Source of the DNA: Sphingomonadaceae bacterium
Lineage (GTDB): Bacteria; Pseudomonadota; Alphaproteobacteria; Sphingomonadales; Sphingomonadaceae
Assembly (NCBI GenBank): GCA_024236195.1
Contig: JACKKZ010000002.1
Span: 434,001 to 498,000 of the forward strand
Length of the DNA: 64,000 nt
Direction of reading: 5' to 3'
The position numbers were made by a program, and so were the translations under genes. Under the pieces are notes generated by a model. It worked only from the letters and a program-made list of their open reading frames with translations. It did not search any database and had not been told where the DNA came from. Every line of letters begins with the position of its first letter. The first letter of the stretch is position 1. Below are positions 55,467 through 63,013 of this stretch, one piece after another.

Positions 55467-55763
55467 ATGAGCATCGACGGAATCCACATCACCCGCGAGG
55501 ATGAAGGCAATCACGGCGAATATATCGCCACCCTGCCCGGCACCACAGCGAAGGGGCGGCTGATCTGGATCCTCAAAGACGGCGCGCGAGTGGCGAAAAG
55601 CACGCAAGTGCCCAAGGAAATCGGCGGCCGCGGCGTCGCCGGAGCGCTGGTGAAGGCACTGGTCGCCGATGCCGAGGAGCAGGGTTTCAAAATCATGCCC
55701 GCCTGTTCCTATGTCGATGTGGCGTTCCAGCGGCATCCGGAATGGGCCCATTTGCGGGCCTGA
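55467..55763 (+). CDS. Small GNAT-type N-acetyltransferase (YjdJ-like)
   Basis: A 98-residue protein of the short Gcn5-related acetyltransferase group (Acetyltransf_CG type). The acetyl-CoA loop appears as VPKEIGGRGVAGALVKALV near 49-67, and the C-terminal CSYVDVAFQRHPEW near 80-93 is typical. The substrate is unknown. It is divergent from ltaE across 41 bases. Confidence 0.85.
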   Translation: MSIDGIHITREDEGNHGEYIATLPGTTAKGRLIWILKDGARVAKSTQVPKEIGGRGVAGALVKALVADAEEQGFKIMPACSYVDVAFQRHPEWAHLRA

Positions 55764-56085
55764 GTGCGCGGTTGCGTTTCCTGCAAGTTGAGCAAGCACA
55801 TATTGGGGAAGCTGCCCCGGACAAACCTGTCCATAGGGCGCAGAAACACGAAAGCCCTGCGCAGGGGCAGGGCTTGGCTGGTGGGGCTTTACGGGGTCAA
55901 AGAACAGCGCGCAGCATAGCAGGCGCGGGGCGTGTAGGAAAATGCTTGGGTTCCGCTGATTTTTGGTTCACGTAAAGAGTTGGCACGGGGGAACGTGTTG
56001 TTGCGCGATCATGTCAGTGGATCGGCGTGCTTGTAACGAAGACTTTTTCTGAGTCCTCATTGCTTATATTTGTTCCCATAAATTC
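55764..56085. other. Intergenic region upstream of the Nudix gene
   Basis: No gene seen in 322 bases. A hairpin AGCCCTGC-GCAGGG-GCAGGGCT sits at 55853-55874, T-rich after it on the minus strand, and a smaller one GGACA-AACC-TGTCC at 55819-55832. From about 55960 the base composition turns AT-rich, marking the left edge of the atypical segment that carries the Nudix gene. Confidence 0.5.
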
Positions 56086-57510
56086 ATGCTCGAGGAAATG
56101 ATGCGGCATTACCTGCCTAACGGCATTCAAACAGGAATATTGTGCCTGCAAACATCGACATTAAGGCTTGGAATTCTTGGCCTTCTGAAGTGGGTGTCTG
56201 GTGCACTTTCGATACCTTCACTGATATTAGCCGGAATGCCTGTCTATGTCTCCCAGCATGAGGCCCGAGCGTTGGATCAGTTAGAAATAACTGGCCTCCT
56301 CGTTGCATTATTACCCCCGGTAATCTTTGTGGTGAGCTACATTTGGGAACGTCGATGGCAAAAAAGTATTATGCGTCGCTTCCAATCAAATGCGATTCTT
56401 AGCGGCGGCCCCGGCGAACTCTTGCGAAAATCGATAGTGCCCGGCCCACATGGCCGCATTGATATATATGGTGCAACGTTCGCCTGGACGTCTCCCGATA
56501 TTAATCATTGGCTTGTGCAATCATCTCTCAACCAGAATTCACTTCCTGTTGAGCTCGGGAGCGGTTTTCTCGCTTATTCTGAACAACATACGAGCGAGAG
56601 AATTAGGAAACTCAAGGAGTATGCCATTGCAGCAAAACTTCAGGCCGGCGCAAGAATATTCAACGACAATAAAATAAGACTGGCATCTAATTTCGAAATT
56701 GCGCCGATTGAAAAAGTGACCATAGAAAAAACAGATTACGTATCTTCACTAATGACTGATCAAATGGCTTTTCAGCGTATACTTGATCAAAATACCGGGG
56801 AGGTCTTGTCAGATGGGCAATCCTCCTTCCTCGATGTAGCTCGCAATCGGCGAACACTAAAACCTCTCGGAATGACACAGACCTCAAATCAAATAGGCGT
56901 TTCCACTATTGCGTTTACCACGGATGGCGCCATCCCCCTTGTTGTGCAAACTCATCGAAATGCCCAAAGCGGAGGGACTTTGGCTCCTTCCGGCTCGGGC
57001 TCCCTTGACTGGGACGATGCAACCAAAGTGCTTGCTGCAAACGATTTATGGGAGATCGTGAAGTTTGGTGCGGCAAGAGAGCTATTAGAGGAAACCGGGA
57101 TATCTGATAAACTTGATGCGCATGAATTTGCGAAGAATAACATCAGGATTTATGGCTTTGCGCGAATGATACACAGGGCTGGCAAGCCGGAATTTTTTTG
57201 CGTCGCCACCATCCCTTTCACGCTCCGAGAAATAAACCAAATGGGGGTCAGTAGGGCCGAACGGCACTTTACCAACCGAACGCAGACTAATGATGGACGG
57301 CCTCTGGATAAAACCATTGACCCTGCAAAAGAAATTAGTCGAGTTTGCAAATTTTACTCGGATAAATCCAATATCGAGATAATAATAAATTCTCCCATTC
57401 AACTTTCATACCCACTGAGTCATGGCCTCGACCTGCTTTCAGAAGCAGTAATGTTCGATGGAGTGGGAGACCAATTGGCTACATTTGTCGCTGCAAATCT
57501 GAAAGGCTGA
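56086..57510 (+). CDS. Membrane-anchored Nudix-domain protein, AT-rich orphan
   Basis: A 474-residue protein with two predicted membrane helices (about 28-50 and 67-87), a ~190-residue middle region I do not recognise, and a C-terminal Nudix-like domain. The domain begins near 270 (IGVSTIAFTTDGAIPLVVQT), and the Nudix box around 323-339 reads E-x7-RELLEETGI, with the leading Gly of the box replaced or displaced by an insert. The gene is clearly more AT-rich than its neighbours, with ATA, AGA and TTA codons, suggesting horizontal gain. The start is uncertain; there is no good Shine-Dalgarno. Confidence 0.7.
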   Translation: MLEEMMRHYLPNGIQTGILCLQTSTLRLGILGLLKWVSGALSIPSLILAGMPVYVSQHEARALDQLEITGLLVALLPPVIFVVSYIWERRWQKSIMRRFQSNAILSGGPGELLRKSIVPGPHGRIDIYGATFAWTSPDINHWLVQSSLNQNSLPVELGSGFLAYSEQHTSERIRKLKEYAIAAKLQAGARIFNDNKIRLASNFEIAPIEKVTIEKTDYVSSLMTDQMAFQRILDQNTGEVLSDGQSSFLDVARNRRTLKPLGMTQTSNQIGVSTIAFTTDGAIPLVVQTHRNAQSGGTLAPSGSGSLDWDDATKVLAANDLWEIVKFGAARELLEETGISDKLDAHEFAKNNIRIYGFARMIHRAGKPEFFCVATIPFTLREINQMGVSRAERHFTNRTQTNDGRPLDKTIDPAKEISRVCKFYSDKSNIEIIINSPIQLSYPLSHGLDLLSEAVMFDGVGDQLATFVAANLKG

Positions 57511-57539
57511 AGCCTTCATGAAGGCTAACCCAGCCTCCC

Positions 57540-59033
57540 TCACCGCAATTCCGAAAAATCCGTCCCGGTCATGCTCTCCACCACCGCCGCCCTTAGCGCC
57601 CGTGCCCGCTCCACCGGCAAGCCGCGCAGAGCCAGCGTCCCTCCCGCCAGCCCCAGCAACAGCGTCGCATAGCCGCGTCTTTGCGCCAGCGGGCCCTGGC
57701 TGATCTCTGCCGAATGCAGCTTTACCCGTGAGGCGATGGTCGATTTCGGCACCAGCCAGCCGCGCCGGGAGTAAAGCTGGCGCGCGTCGGTTGCATGGAG
57801 CAGGAATTGCCAGCTCACTTGCTCGCCCAGCACCAGCGCCATGCCCAGCGCGACAGGCGCAAAACCCAGCAGCGGGTTGACGAAAATCCCCAGCCCCAGC
57901 GCCAACAGCACGAAAAAGCCGCCGACCAGCACCATGCTGTCTGTCCGGTATTCGGGCGCCGCGCGGTGCCAGTCCAGCGTGTCACTCTCCGGCTCAAACC
58001 CGGCGGCGCGGATGATCGGGTCGATCTCGGCCAGTTTTGCAAAGGGGGCGACGACATGGCTCGCCTTGCCCGCATCCTGCGCGAGACTGACGAATTTGAG
58101 CGAATGCCAGCCAAAGCGGCGGCGCAGGAAGCGGGTGCCGACTTGCACCGCCTGCACCCTGTGCGCGGGCATCACCACATCGGTGCGGGTGAACAGCCCG
58201 CGCTGGCGGCGGAAACCCTTGGGCGTGCGGTCCAGCCGGAAGCCCCATTCGCGGGTAAAGGTGCGGATGATCCCGGTGGCAAAGCCCAGCACAGCCAGTG
58301 AAGCGAGGGCCAGCATGATCCCCAGCGCCTGCGCCCAGGGTCCGAGATGGGCGATCCAGTCACCCGGCCCGGCGACCAGTTCCATCCAGTGTTCCCAATC
58401 CCAGATGTCGAAAGGCAGGATGAAATCGAATTGCTGGGCAAGGCCGCCCATCACCGCCACGGCGGCGAGCGAGAATTCAAACAGGCCGAAACGCAGCAGC
58501 CGCCCCGGCCCCATGGCGAAGATCGGCGGGCTGTCTTGCTCTGCCCCTGCCTCTTGCGCGACGCCCGCGACTGCCTCTTCCTCGCGCCGTTCGCGGATCA
58601 CTTCGCGCAGCCGCGCGCCTTCCTCTGCAGTCAGATAAGCGAGCTTCAGCTCATCCTTGCCCCCGGCCCCGGTTTCAAAGCGGACTTCCACCAGACCCAG
58701 CAAGCGCGGAAGGAGCGTTTGTTCGAGGCTGACATCCTGAATCCGCTCATAGGGGACCGAGCGCGCCGCGCGGCTGATGATCCCGCTTTCCACGCGAATA
58801 TCCTCTGCCCCCACGACATAGGTCAGCCGGTGCCAGCGCAGGAAGGCCAGCACTGCCATGATCCCGCCCACCCCCGCCAGCGCAACCAGCACCAGCGCGA
58901 TCCCGGAGAATTCATCGCGCAGGCCGAACATGGCCGCCACCAGCGGCAAGGCGGATTTGCCCAGCCCCTGCGCGGCCAGCGCGATCATGCCCAGGGGGTT
59001 GGTCCGCTGCGGAGTGGGAGCGGTGCTATCCAT
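57540..59033 (-). CDS. PH-domain membrane protein, YdbT-like
   Basis: A 497-residue membrane protein with about six helices and three bacterial PH (bPH2) domains following helix pairs: near 70-150 (VVGAEDIRVESGIISRAARS), near 255-330 (LFTRTDVVMPAHRVQAVQVG) and near 400-480 (RQLYSRRGWLVPKSTIASR). YdbT/YdbS pairs affect membrane stress resistance in Bacillus; the role here is unknown. ATG 59033 is used; GTG 59042 is equally possible. It follows the YdbS-like gene closely. Confidence 0.85.
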   Translation of the reverse strand: MDSTAPTPQRTNPLGMIALAAQGLGKSALPLVAAMFGLRDEFSGIALVLVALAGVGGIMAVLAFLRWHRLTYVVGAEDIRVESGIISRAARSVPYERIQDVSLEQTLLPRLLGLVEVRFETGAGGKDELKLAYLTAEEGARLREVIRERREEEAVAGVAQEAGAEQDSPPIFAMGPGRLLRFGLFEFSLAAVAVMGGLAQQFDFILPFDIWDWEHWMELVAGPGDWIAHLGPWAQALGIMLALASLAVLGFATGIIRTFTREWGFRLDRTPKGFRRQRGLFTRTDVVMPAHRVQAVQVGTRFLRRRFGWHSLKFVSLAQDAGKASHVVAPFAKLAEIDPIIRAAGFEPESDTLDWHRAAPEYRTDSMVLVGGFFVLLALGLGIFVNPLLGFAPVALGMALVLGEQVSWQFLLHATDARQLYSRRGWLVPKSTIASRVKLHSAEISQGPLAQRRGYATLLLGLAGGTLALRGLPVERARALRAAVVESMTGTDFSELR

Positions 59034-59050
59034 CCCGGTCACCCCGCCGC

Positions 59051-59518
59051 CTACATCGTATCCCGGCGGATATGCGCGCGGATCGCTTCGCGCATTTCCA
59101 TCGCGGTTTCGTTGGCGAGGCCGGGCAAGGTGACAGAGGCATTATGCGTGCCCGCCGTATGCACGGTGAGCGTGGCGAGGCCATAGGCGCGCTCCAGCGG
59201 GCCCTGGTCCACGTCGATATGCTGCACCCGGCCAAAGGGCACGACCGTGTCGGAGCGGAACAGCAGCCCCTTGACCACGCGCAGCCGGTCTTCCCCCATC
59301 TGGTAACCGCGCGCATGATAGCGCCGCAGCGGGATGCGCAGCACCACGTATAGCGCGGCCAGCACCACCGGCACCATGAAGGCACCAGGGAAGAGGAATG
59401 CCCGCACCTCCAGCACCAGCGCCACAATCACAAAAGGCAAAGTCGCCAGCGCCGTGACTACGCGCAGCACCTTCACATGGTTCGGGTGCAGCGGCGTCAA
59501 TTCTTCATCGTCAACCAT
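59051..59518 (-). CDS. PH-domain membrane protein, YdbS-like
   Basis: A 155-residue protein with two membrane helices (about 21-42 and 46-62) followed by one bPH2 domain (DRLRVVKGLLFRSDTVVPFG near 78-97, then VQHIDVDQGPLERAYG). It is the usual partner of the YdbT-like gene 17 bases downstream and is probably cotranscribed with it. Confidence 0.87.
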   Translation of the reverse strand: MVDDEELTPLHPNHVKVLRVVTALATLPFVIVALVLEVRAFLFPGAFMVPVVLAALYVVLRIPLRRYHARGYQMGEDRLRVVKGLLFRSDTVVPFGRVQHIDVDQGPLERAYGLATLTVHTAGTHNASVTLPGLANETAMEMREAIRAHIRRDTM

Positions 59519-59574
59519 GGTGCCTTACATGCGTAACGCACCGCAGCTTGGCAAGAGAATCCGGAAACGAGGCC

Positions 59575-59713
59575 TCCCGAACCCATAGGGTTCGCAAGCG
59601 CGACCGCGCGCCGGCCGAAAGGCCGCCCCTCGGAGACATGAGCGCAGCGAATTGTCGTGAGAGAAAAATACCACCCCGAACCCATAGGATTCGCGAGGCC
59701 GACTGGCCGCCCC
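59575..59713. repeat. Two diverged copies of a composite palindromic element
   Basis: Copy A (59575-59629) has CGAACCC-ATA-GGGTTCG at 59578-59594 and CGGCC-GAAA-GGCCG at 59612-59625. Copy B (59674-59713) has CGAACCC-ATA-GGATTCG at 59677-59693 then GGCC-GACT-GGCC. Both end GGCCGCCCC. This resembles a dispersed intergenic palindromic repeat, between the YdbS-like gene and tRNA-Thr. Confidence 0.65.
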
Positions 59714-59754
59714 GCAGTGGAACGCAGGGAATAGCGGCGAGGATCTTAGAAAAA

Positions 59755-59829
59755 TGGTGCTGCTGGGGAGGATTGAACTCCCGGCCTCACCCTTACCAAG
59801 GGTGCGCTCTACCACTGAGCTACAGCAGC
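59755..59829 (-). tRNA. tRNA-Thr (anticodon GGT), CCA encoded
   Basis: The minus strand reads GCTGCTGTAGCTCAGTGGTA at the 5' end. Acceptor arms GCTGCTG and CAGCAGC pair; the anticodon stem CACCC/GGGTG encloses TTGGTAA; the T arm has GTTCAAT. Discriminator A and CCA are encoded. Confidence 0.97.
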
Positions 59830-59910
59830 AGCCGATGTCACGGGGCGATGCTGCCCCGCAAACAGGCGCGCGCTATTGCTGCGAGCCTCCAGAATGTCAA
59901 GCGTCCTCTC

Positions 59911-60041
59911 TGCGCTACCGCTTCGCTACTTGAGCGAGTCCTTGTCGCGCTACCGCTTCGCTACATGAGCGAGTCCTTGTCGCGCTACCGCTTCGCTACA
60001 TGAGCGAGTCCCTGTCGCGCTACCGCTTCGCTACATGAGCG
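59911..60041. repeat. 35-bp tandem repeat, about 3.7 copies
   Basis: Units start at 59911, 59946, 59981 and 60016 (the last truncated at 26 bases). Units differ at only a few positions. Each contains the inverted repeat TCGCT-ACATG-AGCGA, so the array is a row of hairpins. It lies just upstream of tRNA-Thr and before the small ORF at 60084. Confidence 0.9.
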
Positions 60042-60083
60042 CGGGGCTTGAGCATGGGCGGCTTTAGCGGCAATAGATCGCCA

Positions 60084-60236
60084 ATGGGTAAAGACACAGA
60101 CAGTCAATCGCGCGAAGAGCGCCTCGCGGCCAAGCTGCGCGAGAATTTGCGGCGGCGCAAGGCGCAGGCGCGCGCGATAGAGGGGGAGGAAAGCGCGGAA
60201 AATCCCGCAAACCCTTCCCAAAGCGGCGCGCAATAG
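60084..60236 (+). CDS. Small charged protein of unknown function
   Basis: A 50-residue protein beginning MGKDTDSQSREERLAAKLRE. It has a strongly basic helical middle (LRENLRRRKAQARA near 18-31) and a polar tail, with no membrane segment. Such short proteins sit before gpmA in related genomes as far as I recall, but I know no function. Met codons at 60048 and 60054 would lengthen it by up to 12 residues. Confidence 0.6.
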   Translation: MGKDTDSQSREERLAAKLRENLRRRKAQARAIEGEESAENPANPSQSGAQ

Positions 60237-60275
60237 CTAACGGCTCTCGCTCCCATTCTGATAAGGAGCTTCCCT

Positions 60276-60962
60276 TTGCCCAAGCTGATCCTCGTCCGTC
60301 ATGGCCAGAGCCAGTGGAACCTGGAAAACCGCTTTACCGGCTGGTGGGATGTCGACCTCACCGAAAAGGGTGTCGCCGAAGCGAAAGCCGCCGGTGTGCT
60401 GCTGAAGGAAAAGGGCGTGCTCCCGACTGTCGCCTTCACCTCGTTTCAGACCCGCGCGATCAAGACGCTGCATTATGCGCTGGAACATTGCGGGCGGTTG
60501 TGGATCCCGGAAACCAAGGACTGGCGGCTCAACGAGCGCCACTATGGCGGGCTGACCGGGCTCGACAAGCAGGAAACCCGCGACAGGCATGGCGACGAGC
60601 AGGTCCATATCTGGCGCCGCAGTTTCGACGTACCGCCGCCGCCGATGGAGCCGGGCAGCGAGTATGATCCGGGTGCCGATGCGCGCTATGCCGGGATCGA
60701 CGTGCCCTATACGGAAAGCCTCAAGCTCACCATCGAGCGTGTGCTGCCCTATTGGGAAGAGGCGATCCTGCCGGTCCTGGCGAGCGGCGAGACCGTGATC
60801 ATCTCCGCCCATGGCAACAGTTTGCGCGCGCTGGTGAAGCATCTTTCGGGCATTTCCGACGAGGATATCACCGGGCTCGAAATCCCGACCGGCCAGCCGA
60901 TCGTCTATGAATTTGACGAGGCGATGCAGCCGGGCGAACGTTACTACCTCAAGGACAGTTGA
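60276..60962 (+). CDS. gpmA: 2,3-bisphosphoglycerate-dependent phosphoglycerate mutase
   Basis: Glycolytic enzyme interconverting 3- and 2-phosphoglycerate. The 228 residues start at a TTG with AAGGAG seven bases upstream. The phospho-acceptor His lies in VRHGQSQWNLENRFTGW near 7-23; the family block LNERHYGGLTG lies near 88-98, and the second catalytic His in SAHGNSLRALVKH near 189. It leads a tight run gpmA-purE-purK-folA-dipeptidase with overlaps or gaps of a few bases. Confidence 0.96.
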   Translation: MPKLILVRHGQSQWNLENRFTGWWDVDLTEKGVAEAKAAGVLLKEKGVLPTVAFTSFQTRAIKTLHYALEHCGRLWIPETKDWRLNERHYGGLTGLDKQETRDRHGDEQVHIWRRSFDVPPPPMEPGSEYDPGADARYAGIDVPYTESLKLTIERVLPYWEEAILPVLASGETVIISAHGNSLRALVKHLSGISDEDITGLEIPTGQPIVYEFDEAMQPGERYYLKDS

Positions 60963-60964
60963 TT

Positions 60965-61459
60965 ATGGCGGGAGAGGCCAAAGTCGCGATCATCATGGGC
61001 AGCCAGTCTGACTGGCCGACGATGAAATGCGCCGCTGACGTACTTGACGAGCTGGGCGTGGCTTACGAGGCGCGGATTGTCTCTGCCCATCGCACGCCGG
61101 ACCGGATGTATGATTTCGCCAAGGGCGCGGCGGAGGCTGGCTTCCACGTGATTATCGCCGGGGCTGGCGGTGCGGCCCATTTGCCGGGCATGGTCGCCTC
61201 GCTGACGCATCTGCCCGTGCTGGGCGTGCCGGTGAAGAGCCGTGCGCTGTCCGGGCATGACAGCCTGCTCTCCATCGTGCAAATGCCCGCCGGGGTTCCG
61301 GTGGGCACGCTGGCGATTGGCGAAGCCGGTGCGACCAATGCCGGAATTCTCGCCGCGTCGATCCTCGCCACTACGGACGAAGCGGTGGCAACCCGGCTCA
61401 AGGCCTTCCGCCAGGCGCGCAGCGATGCGGTCGGCGAAACTCCGGTCGACGAAGGATAG
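60965..61459 (+). CDS. purE: N5-carboxyaminoimidazole ribonucleotide mutase
   Basis: Class I PurE of 164 residues, moving the carboxyl group of N5-CAIR to C4 in purine synthesis. Motifs: IIMGSQSDWPTM near 9-20, SAHRTPDRMYDF near 40-51, and AGAGGAAHLPGMVAS near 66-80. ATG 60965 follows AAGGA by nine bases and lies two bases after the gpmA stop. purK, its partner enzyme, is next. Confidence 0.97.
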   Translation: MAGEAKVAIIMGSQSDWPTMKCAADVLDELGVAYEARIVSAHRTPDRMYDFAKGAAEAGFHVIIAGAGGAAHLPGMVASLTHLPVLGVPVKSRALSGHDSLLSIVQMPAGVPVGTLAIGEAGATNAGILAASILATTDEAVATRLKAFRQARSDAVGETPVDEG

Positions 61460-61466
61460 AGCGCGC

Positions 61467-62519
61467 ATGATCGCTCCGGGCGGCACAATCGGCATGCTTG
61501 GCGGCGGCCAGCTGGGCCGTATGATGGCGATGTGCGCGGCGCAACTGGGCTATCATGTCCATGTCTACGCCCCGGAGCGGGAGAGCGTTGCCGCCGAAGT
61601 CAGCCAGCATTTCACCTGCGCGCCATGGACTGACCATGATGCGCTGACCGGCTTTGCGGCGGCTTGCGACGTGGTGACCTGGGAATTCGAGAATGTCCCG
61701 GTCGGCCCGCTTGCCGCAATTGACGACCACTTGCTGCCCCATCCGCGCGCGCTGGAAACGGCGCAGGACCGGCTGAAGGAAAAGCGTTTTGTCGAAGCGC
61801 TGGGCGGCACGCCTGCCCCCTTTGCCCCGGTCGATTCGCAAGAGGAATTGCTGGCTGCGGTGGAACGGATCGGCGCACCCGGGATCCTCAAGACACGGCG
61901 CGACGGCTATGATGGCAAGGGCCAATGGCGGATCGGCTCGCTAAAGGACGCCGAAGCAATCCGCCTGCCGCAGGCGCCAACGATCTACGAAGGCTTCGTG
62001 ACTTTCGAGGCCGAGTTCTCCGTCATCCTTGTGCGTAACCGCGAGGGAGCAATTCGCTTCTGGGACAGCACGCGCAACGTGCATGAAGACGGCATCCTCG
62101 CCACCTCCACCCTGCCCGCAGGTGAGGCGGTGACCGCGCAGGTCGAACCTGCCCGCGCGCTGGCGCGGCAAGTGGCCGATGCGCTGGATTATGTCGGTGT
62201 GCTGACGCTGGAATTCTTCGCCACTGAAGCCGGTCCTGTATTCAACGAAATGGCCCCGCGCGTGCATAATTCGGGCCACTGGACCATCGAGGGCGCCGCC
62301 ACCAGCCAGTTTGAAAACCATATCCGCGCGATTTGCGGGCTTCCGCTGGGCGATACCCGCACTGTCGCCAGCAAGGTGGAAATGCGCAATCTGATCGGCG
62401 AAGACGCGCTTACCGCACAAACCACGCTGGCGGAGGCGGACAGCCACCTCCACCTCTATGGCAAGAGCGAAGCGCGCGCGGGCCGCAAGATGGGCCATAT
62501 CACGCGGATTACGCGCTGA
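61467..62519 (+). CDS. purK: N5-carboxyaminoimidazole ribonucleotide synthase
   Basis: ATP-grasp enzyme of 350 residues that carboxylates AIR to N5-CAIR for PurE. Motifs: IGMLGGGQLGRMMA near 8-21, the ATP-grasp segment LKTRRDGYDGKGQ near 136-148, EGFVTFEAEFSVI and the metal-binding NEMAPRVHNSGHW near 259-271. It starts seven bases after purE and its TGA overlaps the folA ATG (TGATG is ATG 62519). Confidence 0.97.
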   Translation: MIAPGGTIGMLGGGQLGRMMAMCAAQLGYHVHVYAPERESVAAEVSQHFTCAPWTDHDALTGFAAACDVVTWEFENVPVGPLAAIDDHLLPHPRALETAQDRLKEKRFVEALGGTPAPFAPVDSQEELLAAVERIGAPGILKTRRDGYDGKGQWRIGSLKDAEAIRLPQAPTIYEGFVTFEAEFSVILVRNREGAIRFWDSTRNVHEDGILATSTLPAGEAVTAQVEPARALARQVADALDYVGVLTLEFFATEAGPVFNEMAPRVHNSGHWTIEGAATSQFENHIRAICGLPLGDTRTVASKVEMRNLIGEDALTAQTTLAEADSHLHLYGKSEARAGRKMGHITRITR

Positions 62520-63013
62520 TGGCTCAGCAGCTCTTCGCCATCTATGCCCGCGCAGCCAATGGCGTGATCGGCAAGGATGGGCAGCTGCCCTGGCATATTC
62601 CGGCGGACCTCAAACGCTTCAAGGCGCTGACCATGGGCAAGCCCATGCTGATGGGTCGCAAGACTTTCGAGAGCTTCCCCAAGCCGCTCCCCGGTCGCCG
62701 CCATATCGTGCTGACCCGCGACACCGACTGGAACGCGGACGGCGCGGAAGTGGTGCATTCCATTGGCGAAGCGCTGGAGGTCGCGGGTGAAGGCGACGTC
62801 GCCGTGATCGGCGGCGCGGAAATCTATGCGCTGTTTATGCCACTCTGCTCCCGCGTCGAGCTGACTGACGTGCACCGGGCCTATGAGGGCGATACGCATA
62901 TGGACGCGCTCAGCGACGAGGAATGGGCCGTAACCGGGCGCGAGGATTTCCCCGCGGAGGGCGACCAGCCGCCCTATAGCTATGTCACGCTCACCCGGCG
63001 CAGCGCAGCATGA
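62519..63013 (+). CDS. folA: Dihydrofolate reductase
   Basis: Reduces dihydrofolate to tetrahydrofolate with NADPH. The 164 residues show NGVIGKDGQLPWHIPADLKR near 14-33, GRKTFESFPKPLPGR near 47-61, and the NADPH loop VAVIGGAEIYALF near 93-105. The start overlaps the purK stop and its stop overlaps the next ATG (ATGA), so it is translationally coupled on both sides. Confidence 0.97.
   Translation: MAQQLFAIYARAANGVIGKDGQLPWHIPADLKRFKALTMGKPMLMGRKTFESFPKPLPGRRHIVLTRDTDWNADGAEVVHSIGEALEVAGEGDVAVIGGAEIYALFMPLCSRVELTDVHRAYEGDTHMDALSDEEWAVTGREDFPAEGDQPPYSYVTLTRRSAA

Noticed and set aside
55780..55930. Possible small structured RNA (SRP RNA-like) before the Nudix gene
   Set aside because: Hairpins exist but the conserved SRP core motifs are missing on both strands; left as intergenic hairpins.
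59525..59815. Minus-strand frame across the palindromic repeats
   Set aside because: Its sequence comes from the repeats and runs into tRNA-Thr; not a gene.
59911..60041. The 35-bp repeat array as a CRISPR
   Set aside because: Units are contiguous with no spacers and no cas genes are present; it is a plain tandem repeat.
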